Shown here in pieces: positions 27,901 to 37,386 of a DNA stretch of 64,000 bases (within the stretch, counting starts at the first letter, position 1; each line of letters opens with the position of its first letter). A program made the translations under genes and the position numbers. The notes beneath the pieces are model-generated. The model saw nothing but the letters and a program-made list of their open reading frames with translations. It made no database searches and was not told where the DNA came from. Origin of the DNA: Mucilaginibacter sp. L196 (lineage in GTDB: Bacteria; Bacteroidota; Bacteroidia; Sphingobacteriales; Sphingobacteriaceae). The stretch is taken from assembly GCF_009765905.1 (NCBI RefSeq), contig NZ_LMUO01000019.1:1312484-1376483 (forward strand), written 5' to 3'.

Positions 27901-28133
27901 GCAATATCAGTAACAGTTCCGTAGTTAGTTCCTTTAACAAGAACACTTACGCCGGGCATTGAATCGCCCTTTTCATCTACAACTCTGCCCTGAATTTTTG
28001 ATCCCTGGGCAAAAACTGATGCGGAGAACATTAAAAGACACGCCAGCAAAGCCAGTTGCGGCGACCTGATAATTTTTAGTTTTGCCGACCATAGTGTAAC
28101 GAGCCGACCATAACTAGTAAAAGTTTTCTTCAT
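24909..28133 (-). CDS. SusC/RagA-family TonB-linked outer-membrane transporter
   Basis: This 1074-residue protein has a signal peptide (cleavage near SVFAQ, about 43), then a carboxypeptidase-regulatory-like domain (GRVVDEKGDSMPGVSVLVKG). A SusC-specific TonB-box-like segment (DEVVVVGYGTQKK) and plug (SIRGMGNPLIVVDGVE, SISVLKDAGASIYGVKAANG) precede the beta-barrel, which ends in aromatic-rich strands (GVNVKF). It imports oligosaccharides, here presumably mannose-containing ones given the GH92. It lies 326 bp downstream of the regulator gene. Confidence 0.96.
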   Translation of the reverse strand: MKKTFTSYGRLVTLWSAKLKIIRSPQLALLACLLMFSASVFAQGSKIQGRVVDEKGDSMPGVSVLVKGTNYGTVTDIAGNFSINADKGATLIFSFVSYNKKEIIVGEQKTLTVKLIPSTSNLDEVVVVGYGTQKKVSLTNAVSSISGQDIVTTKNENVENMLTGKVAGLQVVQNTAEPGDFANNISIRGMGNPLIVVDGVEMPDFSVTGGNGDNNVGTSNILSRLDPNDIESISVLKDAGASIYGVKAANGVILVTTKKGKAGSLQLTYSGTFGAQVPSGLPKPVDATQYMTLVNQQDLHNSNGGIIAYTPADFAAYADGSKQSTDWYDAVFKKSAMQEQHNLTATGGNENTTYLLSGGFLDQDGILTSNDLNYKRYNIRSNVTSKIGKNITVNLNMSAIMDQKNSPAQSFWYTTRETWRELPTQTIYANNNPSYLSDGIVDGGNPVAYENSNINGYSTQNNKFYNGSLSIDYKLPFVDGLTLKGLYSYDDQIQDNKLYQIAYNLYIYDGATQAYNPTLNNSPGFVQRQYYDYTQNTDQLSLNYAHSFGGIHNVSALLLYEGNGQSGDNFAAYRQLAIPVDQLIAGNSALQAATETTNGLYQYATNSIVGRATYDFKGRYLAEFSFRDDQSSKFAPKQGWGFFPSASLGWRVSDEDFWKNSSALSFIDNLKFRASYGVLGDDGPLYYQFLSGYNYPANGSNNQVPTGSVFNNTFINAVQSTGLPNPNITWATSHTFDVGVDFDVWKGLFGFTIDYFIRNRTGLLTAPVLQVPDVLGTPLPEANINGDRTQGFDFEVTHRNHIGKFTYNIKGTFSYTNTMNTTYAESKQGNSYLDWLNNLANRNQGIQWGTSGAGQYQNYGQIVNSPTFVSRNTVVGDYIYQDWNGDGQIDGNDNHPIAYGGNPNGTPLIPKVTYGLTIGGAYKGFDINLLFQGTAMYSVSYIEQLNIPLWGGGSALTQFLNDYHPANPNADPYNPNTVWVPGHFAYTGTTANTNSTFNFQNAAYMRLKSAELGYTLPGNFLSQIGVKGVRIFTNGYNLFTITNVKYVDPEHPSGTYGYLYPLDKIYNVGVNVKF

Positions 28134-28459
28134 AATAAGTTTGGTTAATTGGTTAATAATTGTGATTACCTACCGAGAGCCAGGACGGCTTTTTTTCGGG
28201 GTTGACCACTTGGTTACTTACACAATGATAGGTTGAGTGGTATTAAAATAAGGGTTAAAAAATGGGTTAATAGGCAAAATAATATTATTAATCCCCTTAA
28301 ATTATTTACACAATGAGTAATTTAAGTGCCCGTATAACATGAATAGATATATAAAAGGCAATAAATAAGATATTGATATTTTCAATCCCTTTGTACATAT
28401 TATGCATGTATAATTGGAATTTTAATAATAATGGAGTAATACAGACCGCTATAAAGTAC
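28134..28459. promoter_or_regulatory. PUL leader region with an 11-bp direct repeat
   Basis: The gap before susC carries TTACACAATGA at 28218-28228 and again at 28306-28316, starts 88 bp apart, in direct orientation. They could be binding sites for the winged-helix regulator encoded just upstream (SARP-type winged helices bind direct repeats). No further gene is seen here. Confidence 0.35.
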
Positions 28460-31000
28460 TTAGTGTAAGATTTTATCTAAGCTAATTGCATAATCAACGC
28501 CTAGGGATTTTTTGTATTCGGTTACAAACTGGTCATATATTTTTTTGGTATAATCAATACCTTTTACTCTTCGATAGCTTTTTAACTGATATTTTAATGC
28601 AGTATCATTAAAAACATCAACGTTTAATATAAGCCTGCTTATTTCTAATAATAGTTTGTAGTTCTCTTCAGCGTATAATTTATCAAGTTGAGGTAACAAC
28701 TGGTTCAATAGCTGTTCTTCAAAATCTGATTTAAAACCGTCGAGCCATAAATCGGTCATATTGCTTAAAAAAGAGCCGCGGTTAATCAATTCAAAATAAT
28801 TAATAATTGATTCCTGCTTTCCATTACCGCCTTTTTTGAGTATGTCCCAAACTATATAGTAATCGCAGTAAAAAACTTCATCAGTATTAAAAAAGTAAAT
28901 ATCATTAAAAAAGGTAAGCTCAATACCATCAATATCGCCTATGGCACTTCTTAAGTGATTAAGTGTAACACCTTTAATATTTTTAGTTTTAGCAACATCC
29001 TTATCAGGCCAAAGTAAGTGTGATATTTTTTTTGATGGGATACCGTTATTGTCTTTGCTGTATAATAATATCAATATAAATAACTGTTTAATTTTGGGGC
29101 TAAACAGATAGGTAATATCCCTGCCTTTTTTATCAAATACCATAAACTCGCCCAACAAATAAACTGCATTTATTTTGCGCTCATCTGTTTTTTGCCTATC
29201 CAGTAATTCATCTTCAAACTCATCAATAACCGGGATAATGTTCCTTGGCGTTTTCTTTTTATACAACCATATTAGCACAAGTATTAATAATACAATAACT
29301 AATAATGGCGCAATGTATATTAACTTAAACCAATGTTTAATTTGCCATTTATGGAATTGTGAATAGCTGGCGGCGCTTACCGGCGGATACGAAAGTGAAT
29401 ATATTTTTATAGTAGAATTATTAGGATCGGTAAACTCCTGAATAGTACAAAGCAATTGATTGGTTTTGTTATTGAGAAACAAATTAATATCACTTTCTAT
29501 CCTCTCTGATACAACCGGTATTGATGCACTTACAATTTGATATGAACCATCTTTAATCGAGAATTTATATAGTTTTATACTTGTTTTAAATATTTCGTGA
29601 GGATAGCATAAAGCGTAAAAGTATTTACCATCACTTGATAATACCAAGTTATTTGCAGGCACAAAAACCTCATTAGGATGAATATTCCATATCTTTTTTA
29701 TAGTGTGGGTTTGAAGATTGATACAATACAAATCATAATATTGCCTGCCTCCTACAATCTGGCTGCCGGATTCGTTACCGTACCCGCCAAATAAATAAAC
29801 TTCGTTATTCTCATTAACGTTACTTACTGCCGAGAAAAAACGAGGGGTGATAGTATCTCCTTTAAAAACAACTTTCTGCCACTTATCATCCTTCCGGCTG
29901 TAATTAAAAAAGTTATTATAATAAGTATAAAGCCCATAGCCACCAAAAAGGTAAATACTATCCTGAGTTTTATTGTAAAAGATATTATGATGATGCCTTT
30001 GCCCAATAAACTGTGCCTTGCCTATTGTTTCCCATACCATTGATTTCATATCAAGGGCGGCTATACTGGGTGTACCAGGCGGCACATTAAAGGCTTCGTA
30101 GATATAGCATTTATCCTCTTTAGCATTAAATATGCTTTTACCCAGTAACATTGCTACCGGCGCTGGCTTTTTAAAAGCCGTAGAAACTGCACTCCCCTTT
30201 TCACTATCATAAACCATTAACGAGTCTCTTGTATATATAAACAAGTTTTGATCAACCGGTGTAAAATTCAATCCGGCTACTTGCTTAAAAGCATGCTCAT
30301 AGCTAAGTTTCCAGTAGTATGAATCATTAATTAGCCATACCGGATTTTCGACCAAGCCAATTTCTTCGCCATTATCGCTATGAACAATATTTCCACCAGA
30401 TTCATCTAACGGGAACGAATAGCTTTTCTGATTATCCTCAACCACCAAATTTTTGATTGCCATATCCGGCACTTCCATATAATATTGGTTTTTACCAAAT
30501 ATTAATTTTGCCGTAATCGTATCTTCTAAACCTAAACCATTAGCATGATATAACTGGTTATCTATATAAATTTTTACATTATCTTCTTTTAAGTTAAAAT
30601 CCACCTTAACTTTTATCCATTTACGCTGATGCAGTTGTGATGTTTGTATAGGTATTTTTAGTTTATTACTTTTTCTATCGATATTGAAATTTAAATAGGC
30701 TGCCCCGTTAAAATATAAATAACTTAAGCTGTACGAGTTATTTTTGCCGGCCAGGTTAAATATGTAGCCAAGGTTTTTAGTATCCCATAACGAAAGATCA
30801 AAGCTAATTGATAAACGATCCTGAAATAATTGGGGGTGCGTACTGAAAACATCATAAGATGTGCGCTTGTTTAGCAGGCTGTCATTTGAATTAAACATCA
30901 AACCCTGGGCTTGCGCTCCTATTATATGAAAGAATAAAAAGAATAAGCCAATTTTAAAAGCTATAAAACGGCCACGTAAACAATTAAATAATTCTCGCAT
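28460..31000 (-). CDS. Membrane-spanning LamG/Kelch sensor fused to a winged-helix (SARP-like) regulator
   Basis: This 846-residue protein has a signal/membrane segment (about 14-32), a LamG/concanavalin-like beta domain (about 40-200) and Kelch-type beta-propeller repeats (about 230-530; LFGGYG at 351-356 and 403-408). One transmembrane helix (about 559-580) precedes a cytoplasmic part. That part carries an OmpR/SARP-like winged helix (about 612-710; FSPKIKQLFILILLYS, ISHLLWPDKDV, LNHLRSAI) and a helical BTAD-like tail (about 715-846). There is no kinase or receiver domain. It resembles a one-component transmembrane transcription factor. Lying just upstream of susC on the same strand, it is the likely PUL regulator (inference). 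Confidence 0.7.
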   Translation of the reverse strand: MRELFNCLRGRFIAFKIGLFFLFFHIIGAQAQGLMFNSNDSLLNKRTSYDVFSTHPQLFQDRLSISFDLSLWDTKNLGYIFNLAGKNNSYSLSYLYFNGAAYLNFNIDRKSNKLKIPIQTSQLHQRKWIKVKVDFNLKEDNVKIYIDNQLYHANGLGLEDTITAKLIFGKNQYYMEVPDMAIKNLVVEDNQKSYSFPLDESGGNIVHSDNGEEIGLVENPVWLINDSYYWKLSYEHAFKQVAGLNFTPVDQNLFIYTRDSLMVYDSEKGSAVSTAFKKPAPVAMLLGKSIFNAKEDKCYIYEAFNVPPGTPSIAALDMKSMVWETIGKAQFIGQRHHHNIFYNKTQDSIYLFGGYGLYTYYNNFFNYSRKDDKWQKVVFKGDTITPRFFSAVSNVNENNEVYLFGGYGNESGSQIVGGRQYYDLYCINLQTHTIKKIWNIHPNEVFVPANNLVLSSDGKYFYALCYPHEIFKTSIKLYKFSIKDGSYQIVSASIPVVSERIESDINLFLNNKTNQLLCTIQEFTDPNNSTIKIYSLSYPPVSAASYSQFHKWQIKHWFKLIYIAPLLVIVLLILVLIWLYKKKTPRNIIPVIDEFEDELLDRQKTDERKINAVYLLGEFMVFDKKGRDITYLFSPKIKQLFILILLYSKDNNGIPSKKISHLLWPDKDVAKTKNIKGVTLNHLRSAIGDIDGIELTFFNDIYFFNTDEVFYCDYYIVWDILKKGGNGKQESIINYFELINRGSFLSNMTDLWLDGFKSDFEEQLLNQLLPQLDKLYAEENYKLLLEISRLILNVDVFNDTALKYQLKSYRRVKGIDYTKKIYDQFVTEYKKSLGVDYAISLDKILH

Positions 31001-31333
31001 TAAAGGTTTTCTTCAATAGAATGTATTTTTTTTTAATATTAAATTTATACTGCTAAAGTAGAATTTTAAAGGGCGAAAAAATAATTAATAACTTTCTTTT
31101 GTACTTTTTCTTGTAAAAAACAATGTAGATATCGCGTAAATATTAAAGAGGTGTTAAATTACATTGAACCTATATATTCTGATAGAACACATAGGATGTA
31201 GAAGTTAATTCCCTTATTTCCATGATTTAGTGAACACTCAGATAAAACAATTTACCTAACATCAATTTCCTTTCTAATCTATTTTTTAATACCTTCGCCG
31301 CCCCTAAAATTTTATTGTCTTAACCCCGCTGCT
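31001..31333. other. Divergent intergenic region, no gene seen
   Basis: AT-rich region between the regulator gene and the Hsp70-like gene. It must hold both promoters. No RNA gene, strong palindrome or short conserved frame was recognised. Confidence 0.5.
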
Positions 31334-32601
31334 ATGAAAAGGTTTTTATACGGAATTGATTTTGGAACAACTAACTCTGCTTTGGCTATTTACGATGAAG
31401 AGTCAAAAGAAATACATAGTACCATCATTATTCCTTCACTCATTTATTTCTATCATCAGTTCAATGCAGCAAGTTCCTCAAATTATGTTGTAGGCGAAGA
31501 GGCGATCACAGCCTACCTCAAAGATGATATGAAAGGGCGATTTATCAAGTCTGTTAAACAAATATTATCAAGGAGCAGTTTCTCAGAAACCCGTATTCAT
31601 AATAAGAAGTATAATGCTTCGGATCTTGTGGCTATCATTTTAAAGGAGTTGAAGGATCGGGCAGATAAATTGATCGGGCAAGATTGCAGAAAAGCAATAA
31701 TAGGCAGGCCTGTTTTTTTTGACGACGACAACGTGCAAAAAGATACGTTAGCACAAACCAGGTTATATAAAGCAGCAGAAATCGCTGGCTTTGTGGACAT
31801 ACGTTTTCAATTCGAGCCTATTGGAGCGGCCTTCGCCTATGAAAAAAGCCTCGTAAAAAAGGAAAATGTACTGGTGGCCGATCTGGGTGGTGGTACCACA
31901 GATTTTACTTATTTAGTGCTTGATCCTGAAAAAGTAGGGAGTAAAGACAGGAAGAACGACATGATGGCTAATGGTGGTATTTACATAGGGGGAGATAGCT
32001 TTGATTCTTCTTTTATGTGGGAGAAGGGCACCCCATACTTCGGCAAAAACACCCAATATGAAGCTACTCCGGGTAAGGTATTAACGGTTCCAAAATCACT
32101 TTTCGCAAATATTTGTTCTTGGGAACAAATGAATTTCTTTAATGGTTTGCGTATTAGAAAAGACATAGAAGATTACTATTACTTTTCAGGTGAAGATCCT
32201 CAGTTTAAAAACCTAATCACGCTTATTGAAAATAATTTGGGCTATTCGGTATTTCAATCCATCGAAAAAACAAAAATCACGCTTACCAATGCGGATAGTG
32301 CTGTGTTTAGCTACAACAATATGGATATCAATATTGACGAGGAATACCACTACCGGATTATGAGCAGATTATCGCAAAAGACGTGAATCGGATTGCAAAC
32401 TATCTGGATGAGTTTATGCTGCAAAACAACATCGATCCTCAAAATATTAATAGTTTGTTTTTAACAGGCGGCACTTCTATGGTGGGTAGCATTCAAAAAC
32501 TCTTTAAAAACAAATTTCCACATGTTAACCTAAACTCGGGAGATAACTTTAAAAGCGTAGCCAAAGGTTTAGCTTATAGTGGTTACTTATTTGAAAATTA
32601 A
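31334..32601 (+). pseudogene. Hsp70-family protein (YegD-like), frameshifted near 32355
   Basis: The first frame (31334-32386, 350 residues) begins with the Hsp70/actin-like phosphate-1 motif YGIDFGTTNSALAIYD and contains the phosphate-2 motif VADLGGGTTDFTY. It then runs into an atypical tail (RIMSRLSQKT) and stops. From about 32356 the next frame continues with DYEQIIAKDVNRIA and the adenosine motif LTGGTSMVGS (to 32601). One G missing in the GG at 32355-32356 restores a single YegD-like ATPase of about 420 residues. It is either a recent pseudogene or a sequencing error; two separate genes are unlikely. Confidence 0.75.
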
Positions 32602-32657
32602 AATTTCCCACCTGTTTTACAGGATATTTTCGCTTTTTTTGTCCCTTAATATCTGCA

Positions 32658-33911
32658 ATGAAAAAAATCAGTGATTTTACAGTACTCAGGGCATTCCGCA
32701 GCGTTAATTACACGCTTTATTTTACTGGCAGGGCTGTTTCACAATTTGGTACGTGGATGCAACGCACTGCGGTTATATGGGTGGTGTATTCTATTACGCA
32801 CTCGGCCTTTCTGTTAGGGGTGACCATATTTGCAGAGCAATTCCCTTCGTTCCTGTTCTCAATCTTCGGCGGTGTTGCAGCCGACCGTTATGACAGGTAC
32901 AAGGTTATAAAGCTCACCCAAATCACATCAATGATACAGGCGATATTATTGGCCGCATTGGTAATTACAGGCCATACTATTGTGTGGGCGATACTTGTTT
33001 TAAGTGTGATATTAGGCATAATTAATGCTTTTGACGTACCTGCAAGGCAGGCATTAGTACATGATGTTGTCGCGGATCAGGCCGACCTTCCAAATGCTTT
33101 ATCGCTTACTACAGCTACTGCAAGCCTGGCACAATTATTAGGCCCTGCTTTGGCCGGTATTGTTTTAAGTGCCTTTGGTGCTGGCGTTTGTTTTCTGCTC
33201 AACGCTGCAAGCTTTGGCGCTGTTATTATTTCATTGCTGTTGATGAAGTTACCTGTTCATCAACCAAAAAAATCAGAGAAAAAGATCCTAACAGAATTTG
33301 CTGAAGGTTTTAGCTATCTTAAAAAAACACCTGATATCGGCATGGTTATATTAATGCTCGCAATCATCAGTTTATTTGTGCTGCCCTACAATACGGTTAT
33401 ACCCATATTCGCTAAAGTAATATTTAAAGGCAATGCATCCACCTTTGGGTACATCACCAGCTTTATTGGCGTAGGTGCGGTATCGGGTACCATTTTCCTT
33501 GCTTCGCGTAAACCCGGCACACATTTAAAAAGGATATTATTTGTGAGTACCATCATGATGGGAATTGGATTGATCGGTTTTTCGCAAATAACCAAATTCC
33601 CCATAGCCATGTTCTTCGCTATTTTAACCGGGTTTGGTGCAATTGCGCAGTTTACTGTATCCAATATTATTGTTCAGTCTGAATCGGCACCACAAATGCG
33701 CGGGAGGGTTATCAGTATTTTACTAATGGCTATCTTCGGGATGATGCCGCTTGGCAGTGTGGTGATCGGCGCTGTATCAGAACACATTGGCGCACCAACA
33801 ACCGTATTAGCACAAGGCATTATATCGATTGTTGTAGCATTGGGATTCGCGAGCTTCCTGACTAAAAAAAGGAAACAGCAGTCCCCTGTTGTTGAGGAAA
33901 CAATTGTTTAA
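32658..33911 (+). CDS. MFS transporter (EntS/MFS_3-like)
   Basis: This 417-residue protein has about 12 hydrophobic segments, an N-terminal TGRAVSQFGTWMQRTAVIWVV-type first helix and a GGVAADRYDRYKV loop (MFS motif A region) typical of the EntS/TIGR00900-like group of small-molecule exporters. It lies 56 bp after the Hsp70-like gene on the same strand. Substrate unknown. Soluble tail is short and basic. Confidence 0.87.
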   Translation: MKKISDFTVLRAFRSVNYTLYFTGRAVSQFGTWMQRTAVIWVVYSITHSAFLLGVTIFAEQFPSFLFSIFGGVAADRYDRYKVIKLTQITSMIQAILLAALVITGHTIVWAILVLSVILGIINAFDVPARQALVHDVVADQADLPNALSLTTATASLAQLLGPALAGIVLSAFGAGVCFLLNAASFGAVIISLLLMKLPVHQPKKSEKKILTEFAEGFSYLKKTPDIGMVILMLAIISLFVLPYNTVIPIFAKVIFKGNASTFGYITSFIGVGAVSGTIFLASRKPGTHLKRILFVSTIMMGIGLIGFSQITKFPIAMFFAILTGFGAIAQFTVSNIIVQSESAPQMRGRVISILLMAIFGMMPLGSVVIGAVSEHIGAPTTVLAQGIISIVVALGFASFLTKKRKQQSPVVEETIV

Positions 33912-34103
33912 TGCGTTTAATTGAATAAAGAATACTTAAGATTAAACGTTGCTAACGTTCTATACTATAGCCTGTTTAATCTGTTCACTATTTCTTTCGT
34001 ACAAATACCTTCAAGAGCAACTCCGCTCCTGCTGTCCCAAGTGGTTCCCAAAATCCAGGTTAGCGACGATTTTAAAGAAATACTAAGTATTCACTTTTAG
34101 TAA

Positions 34104-34129
34104 TCAGGGTAAAGCTTCTAAAGCGTGTC
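34104..34129 (+). promoter_or_regulatory. ECF-type promoter of the TonB receptor/DUF4249 operon
   Basis: TCAGGGTAA (34104-34112), exactly 12 nt, then GTGTC (34125-34129). The same two boxes with the same spacing occur at 37586-37611 and, on the minus strand, 42827-42852. The GTC core and box-to-box distance fit an ECF sigma promoter. The ATG is 71 bp downstream. Confidence 0.7.
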
Positions 34130-34199
34130 ATATGGGAAAAAATAAGCAAATGACTCTTCTTCTATCTCAATCATCCCTTTTAACTAGAAATAATTAAAC

Positions 34200-36536
34200 A
34201 TGCTACCGCTAAAACACCTTGTTATCATCTTACTGTTACTATCGCCGGGTTTGGTACTGGCACAATCAAAAAAAACTTTCACAATTTCAGGCACCATTAA
34301 AGATAAAGCATCCGGCGAAACCCTACCGGCAGCTACAGTTAGCTTTGTGGAATTGCCGGGTAAAGGCGTAACCAGCAATTCTTATGGATTTTATGCTATT
34401 TCCATTCCGGAAGGTTCTTATACCATGTTAACCACCTATACCGGGTATACTACAGATACGCTAAAAATTCTATTAACTAAAAATATGCTGATTAATAAAA
34501 GCTTAGCATCTGCTTCCGGTCAGCTACAGGAGGTTAAAATCAAAAGCAGCACGGCACGAAGCAATAATATCCTGACAACACCCGCCGGTGTTCAGCGGCT
34601 TAACATTAAAGATATTAATAATGTGCCGGTGTTATTAGGAGAAAAAGATGTGTTAAAAACCATCCAGCTGCTTCCTGGTATTGTGTCGGCAGGAGATGGT
34701 AATGCCGGATTCTTTGTACGCGGCGGAGCGGCAGATCAAAACCTGATTTTGTTAGATGAAGCCACCGTATATAATCCTTCACATTTTTTAGGCTTCTTCT
34801 CCGTATTTAATTCGGATGCGATCAAAGACATTTCAATTTACAAGGGCGGGATGCCAGCTAACTATGGCGGTCGGTTATCCTCGGTAGAGGATATTCAGAT
34901 GAACGATGGTAACAATCAGAAATTTGGCGCCAGCGGAGGAATCGGACTAATCGCATCCAGGCTTACGGTTGACGGGCCACTGTTTAATAACAAAGGCTCT
35001 TTCATTATCAGTGCGAGGCGAAGTTATGTCGATCTGTTTACCGGTTTTGCATCTGACACCACTACCAAACACAGTAAAATATATTTTTACGATGTCAATC
35101 TAAAAGGAAATTATCAGCTAGACTCTATTAACCGCATCTTTTTATCAGGATATTTTGGAAAAGATGTTATGAGTTTCAGAAACAGTTATGGGCTTGACTA
35201 TGGCAACTCAACCGGAACGTTAAGATGGAACCATATTTTCAGTAGCAAGCTATTTTCAAACACCTCGTTAATTTACAGCAATTATACTTACGATGTTAAT
35301 ATTGATGACAATACAGATAACATAAAAGTATCTTCAGCAATAACTGACTATCATTTTAAACAAGATTTCACGTATTACCTGAACGCAAGCAATAAGCTAG
35401 GATTTGGCTTAGAATCAACCTATCACATCACACAACCCGGCACAGCAGTAGCAACCGCATCTTCCAGTTATAATGATGTTTTTTTAGAGAAGAAGTATGC
35501 TTTGGAAAGCGCACTATATCTATCCGATGAATGGAATGCATCTGACAAGCTAAAGATAACTTATGGCGTAAGATTAAGTGATTTAAGTGTACTGGGACCC
35601 GGTAACTTTTATACTTATGATAAAGACGGCAATAAAACAGACAGCACTTATTATAAAAGCGGCAAAATTGTTAAAAGTTATATTACGCCGGAACCAAGGT
35701 TTGCCGCCAGCTATCAGCTTAATCCGACCAGCTCTGTTAAATTATCTTATGATCGAAATGTTCAGAACATACACCTCCTAAATAACTCAGCTTATTTATC
35801 TACAACAAATGTTTATTTGCCTAGTAGTAATAATATCAAGCCGGAAATAGCCGATCAGGTTGCTTTAGGTTATTACCATACTTTTCATAACAACGGCTTT
35901 GAGTTTTCAAGCGAAATTTATTACAAAAACCTGCAGAACCAGATTGATTATAAAAATGGCGCTGACCTGGTGGGCAATCCGAATATTGAAGCTGACCTGC
36001 TTTATGGTTCGGGAAGAGCCTACGGATGGGAAACATATATCAAAAAGAAAAGTGGAAAATTTACCGGCTGGATCAGTTATACGCTATCAAAAACGGAACT
36101 TAAAATCCCGGGGATAAATAATGGAGATTATTATCCTGCAACACAAGATCAAACGAATCACATCTCATTGGTAGGTATGTATCAAGCTACTAAGAAGTGG
36201 ACATTTTCAGCTGATTTTGTTTACAATACGGGTGATGCTGTCACCTGGCCGTCAGGAAAGTTTTCTGTTGATGGCGCTCCTGTATATTATTATGGCGCAA
36301 GGAACAGTAACCGCCTTCCGGCTTATAACAGGCTCGACATCGGAGCAACGCTTTTGGCTAAAAAAACTACCAAATATGAAAGCAGCTGGACCTTTTCCAT
36401 CTACAATCTTTACGGCCAGTCAAACCCTTATGATATAATTTTTCAGGCCGATCCAAATAATGCCAACAAAACCCAGGTGCAGCAGACAACCCTGTTTAAA
36501 ATGGTTCCATCAGTTACTTACAACTTTAAATTTTAA
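34200..36536 (+). CDS. TonB-dependent receptor with carboxypeptidase-regulatory-like N-terminus
   Basis: This 778-residue outer-membrane protein has a signal peptide ending near LVLAQ (22), a carboxypeptidase-regulatory-like domain (FTISGTIKDKASGETLPAA, about 29-105), a plug domain (LKTIQLLPGIVSAGDGNAGFFVRGG) and a beta-barrel ending in VTYNFKF. It lacks the SusC-type features and no STN domain is visible. The downstream DUF4249 lipoprotein starts 4 bp after its stop, a common pairing in Bacteroidota. The ligand is unknown. The upstream ECF-type promoter links it to the sigma factor at 40452-41027. Confidence 0.93.
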   Translation: MLPLKHLVIILLLLSPGLVLAQSKKTFTISGTIKDKASGETLPAATVSFVELPGKGVTSNSYGFYAISIPEGSYTMLTTYTGYTTDTLKILLTKNMLINKSLASASGQLQEVKIKSSTARSNNILTTPAGVQRLNIKDINNVPVLLGEKDVLKTIQLLPGIVSAGDGNAGFFVRGGAADQNLILLDEATVYNPSHFLGFFSVFNSDAIKDISIYKGGMPANYGGRLSSVEDIQMNDGNNQKFGASGGIGLIASRLTVDGPLFNNKGSFIISARRSYVDLFTGFASDTTTKHSKIYFYDVNLKGNYQLDSINRIFLSGYFGKDVMSFRNSYGLDYGNSTGTLRWNHIFSSKLFSNTSLIYSNYTYDVNIDDNTDNIKVSSAITDYHFKQDFTYYLNASNKLGFGLESTYHITQPGTAVATASSSYNDVFLEKKYALESALYLSDEWNASDKLKITYGVRLSDLSVLGPGNFYTYDKDGNKTDSTYYKSGKIVKSYITPEPRFAASYQLNPTSSVKLSYDRNVQNIHLLNNSAYLSTTNVYLPSSNNIKPEIADQVALGYYHTFHNNGFEFSSEIYYKNLQNQIDYKNGADLVGNPNIEADLLYGSGRAYGWETYIKKKSGKFTGWISYTLSKTELKIPGINNGDYYPATQDQTNHISLVGMYQATKKWTFSADFVYNTGDAVTWPSGKFSVDGAPVYYYGARNSNRLPAYNRLDIGATLLAKKTTKYESSWTFSIYNLYGQSNPYDIIFQADPNNANKTQVQQTTLFKMVPSVTYNFKF

Positions 36537-36540
36537 AATC

Positions 36541-37329
36541 ATGAGAATTCAAACACCCATCATAATTCTAGTTCTGCTTATCTTGTTCTCTTCATCCTGC
36601 CAAAAAGTAATAACGCCACAATTATCCAACGGTGCCCCTCAACTGGTTATTGAAGGCGCGGTAAGTGATACTACCGGACCTTATCATATTAACATTTCGA
36701 AAACTGTCAGCTTTTACGCAGACAATACCTATCCTAATGTATCTGGTGCGTCGGTAACGATCACTGATCAAACAGTAGGTGTAAATGACCTGTTAACTGA
36801 AACTTCAACAGGGGTTTACACTACGCATAGCATCGTCGGTACCCCCGGGCATACCTACCAACTTCAAGTTGTACTTAACGGGAAAAACTATACCGCTGTT
36901 TCTACAATGCCTCTTCCGGTAGCGCTTGATTCCATCACTTTTGATTATACCTCTGTAAAAAACATGATTCAACCCGTTGTTCACTACCAGGATCCGGCTG
37001 CGTTTGTCAATTATTATAAATACAATATTACGGTAAATGGCGTAAAACTTAACCGGTTTCAAACGGATGAAGACCGGCTAATGAACGGCAAATATATAAA
37101 TGAGGACCTGGTAACCGATACAGGAGCTATTAAGAAGAATAATTTGGTATTGGTGAATCTTGACGGCATAGACAAGGGCGCATATAATTTTTTACAAGAA
37201 GCAGAAAATATTGCGTTTTATAATGACCAGCTGGCAACACCTGCCACTCCCACTTCAAATATATCTGGCGGCTGTCTGGGCTATTTCAGTGCACAAACAG
37301 TAAGTAGTAAGTCAGCTGTAGTAAAATAA
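36541..37329 (+). CDS. DUF4249-family lipoprotein
   Basis: 262 residues from the ATG giving MRIQTPIIIL; a longer frame upstream overlaps the receptor and has no signal. Lipobox near residue 20 (SSSCQKV). The body is beta-rich with an early PQLVIEGAVSDTTGPYHINIS strand pair typical of DUF4249, then ASVTITDQ and TYQLQVVLNGKNYTA. It is probably the partner of the adjacent TonB receptor at the outer membrane. It is short for the family (many are 270-400), so the C-terminus may be reduced. Confidence 0.8.
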   Translation: MRIQTPIIILVLLILFSSSCQKVITPQLSNGAPQLVIEGAVSDTTGPYHINISKTVSFYADNTYPNVSGASVTITDQTVGVNDLLTETSTGVYTTHSIVGTPGHTYQLQVVLNGKNYTAVSTMPLPVALDSITFDYTSVKNMIQPVVHYQDPAAFVNYYKYNITVNGVKLNRFQTDEDRLMNGKYINEDLVTDTGAIKKNNLVLVNLDGIDKGAYNFLQEAENIAFYNDQLATPATPTSNISGGCLGYFSAQTVSSKSAVVK

Positions 37330-37386
37330 TGATTGACATGAGACCTGTTTAAAGAAAATAATAAAGGTCATTTTTTTCAGTAACCA

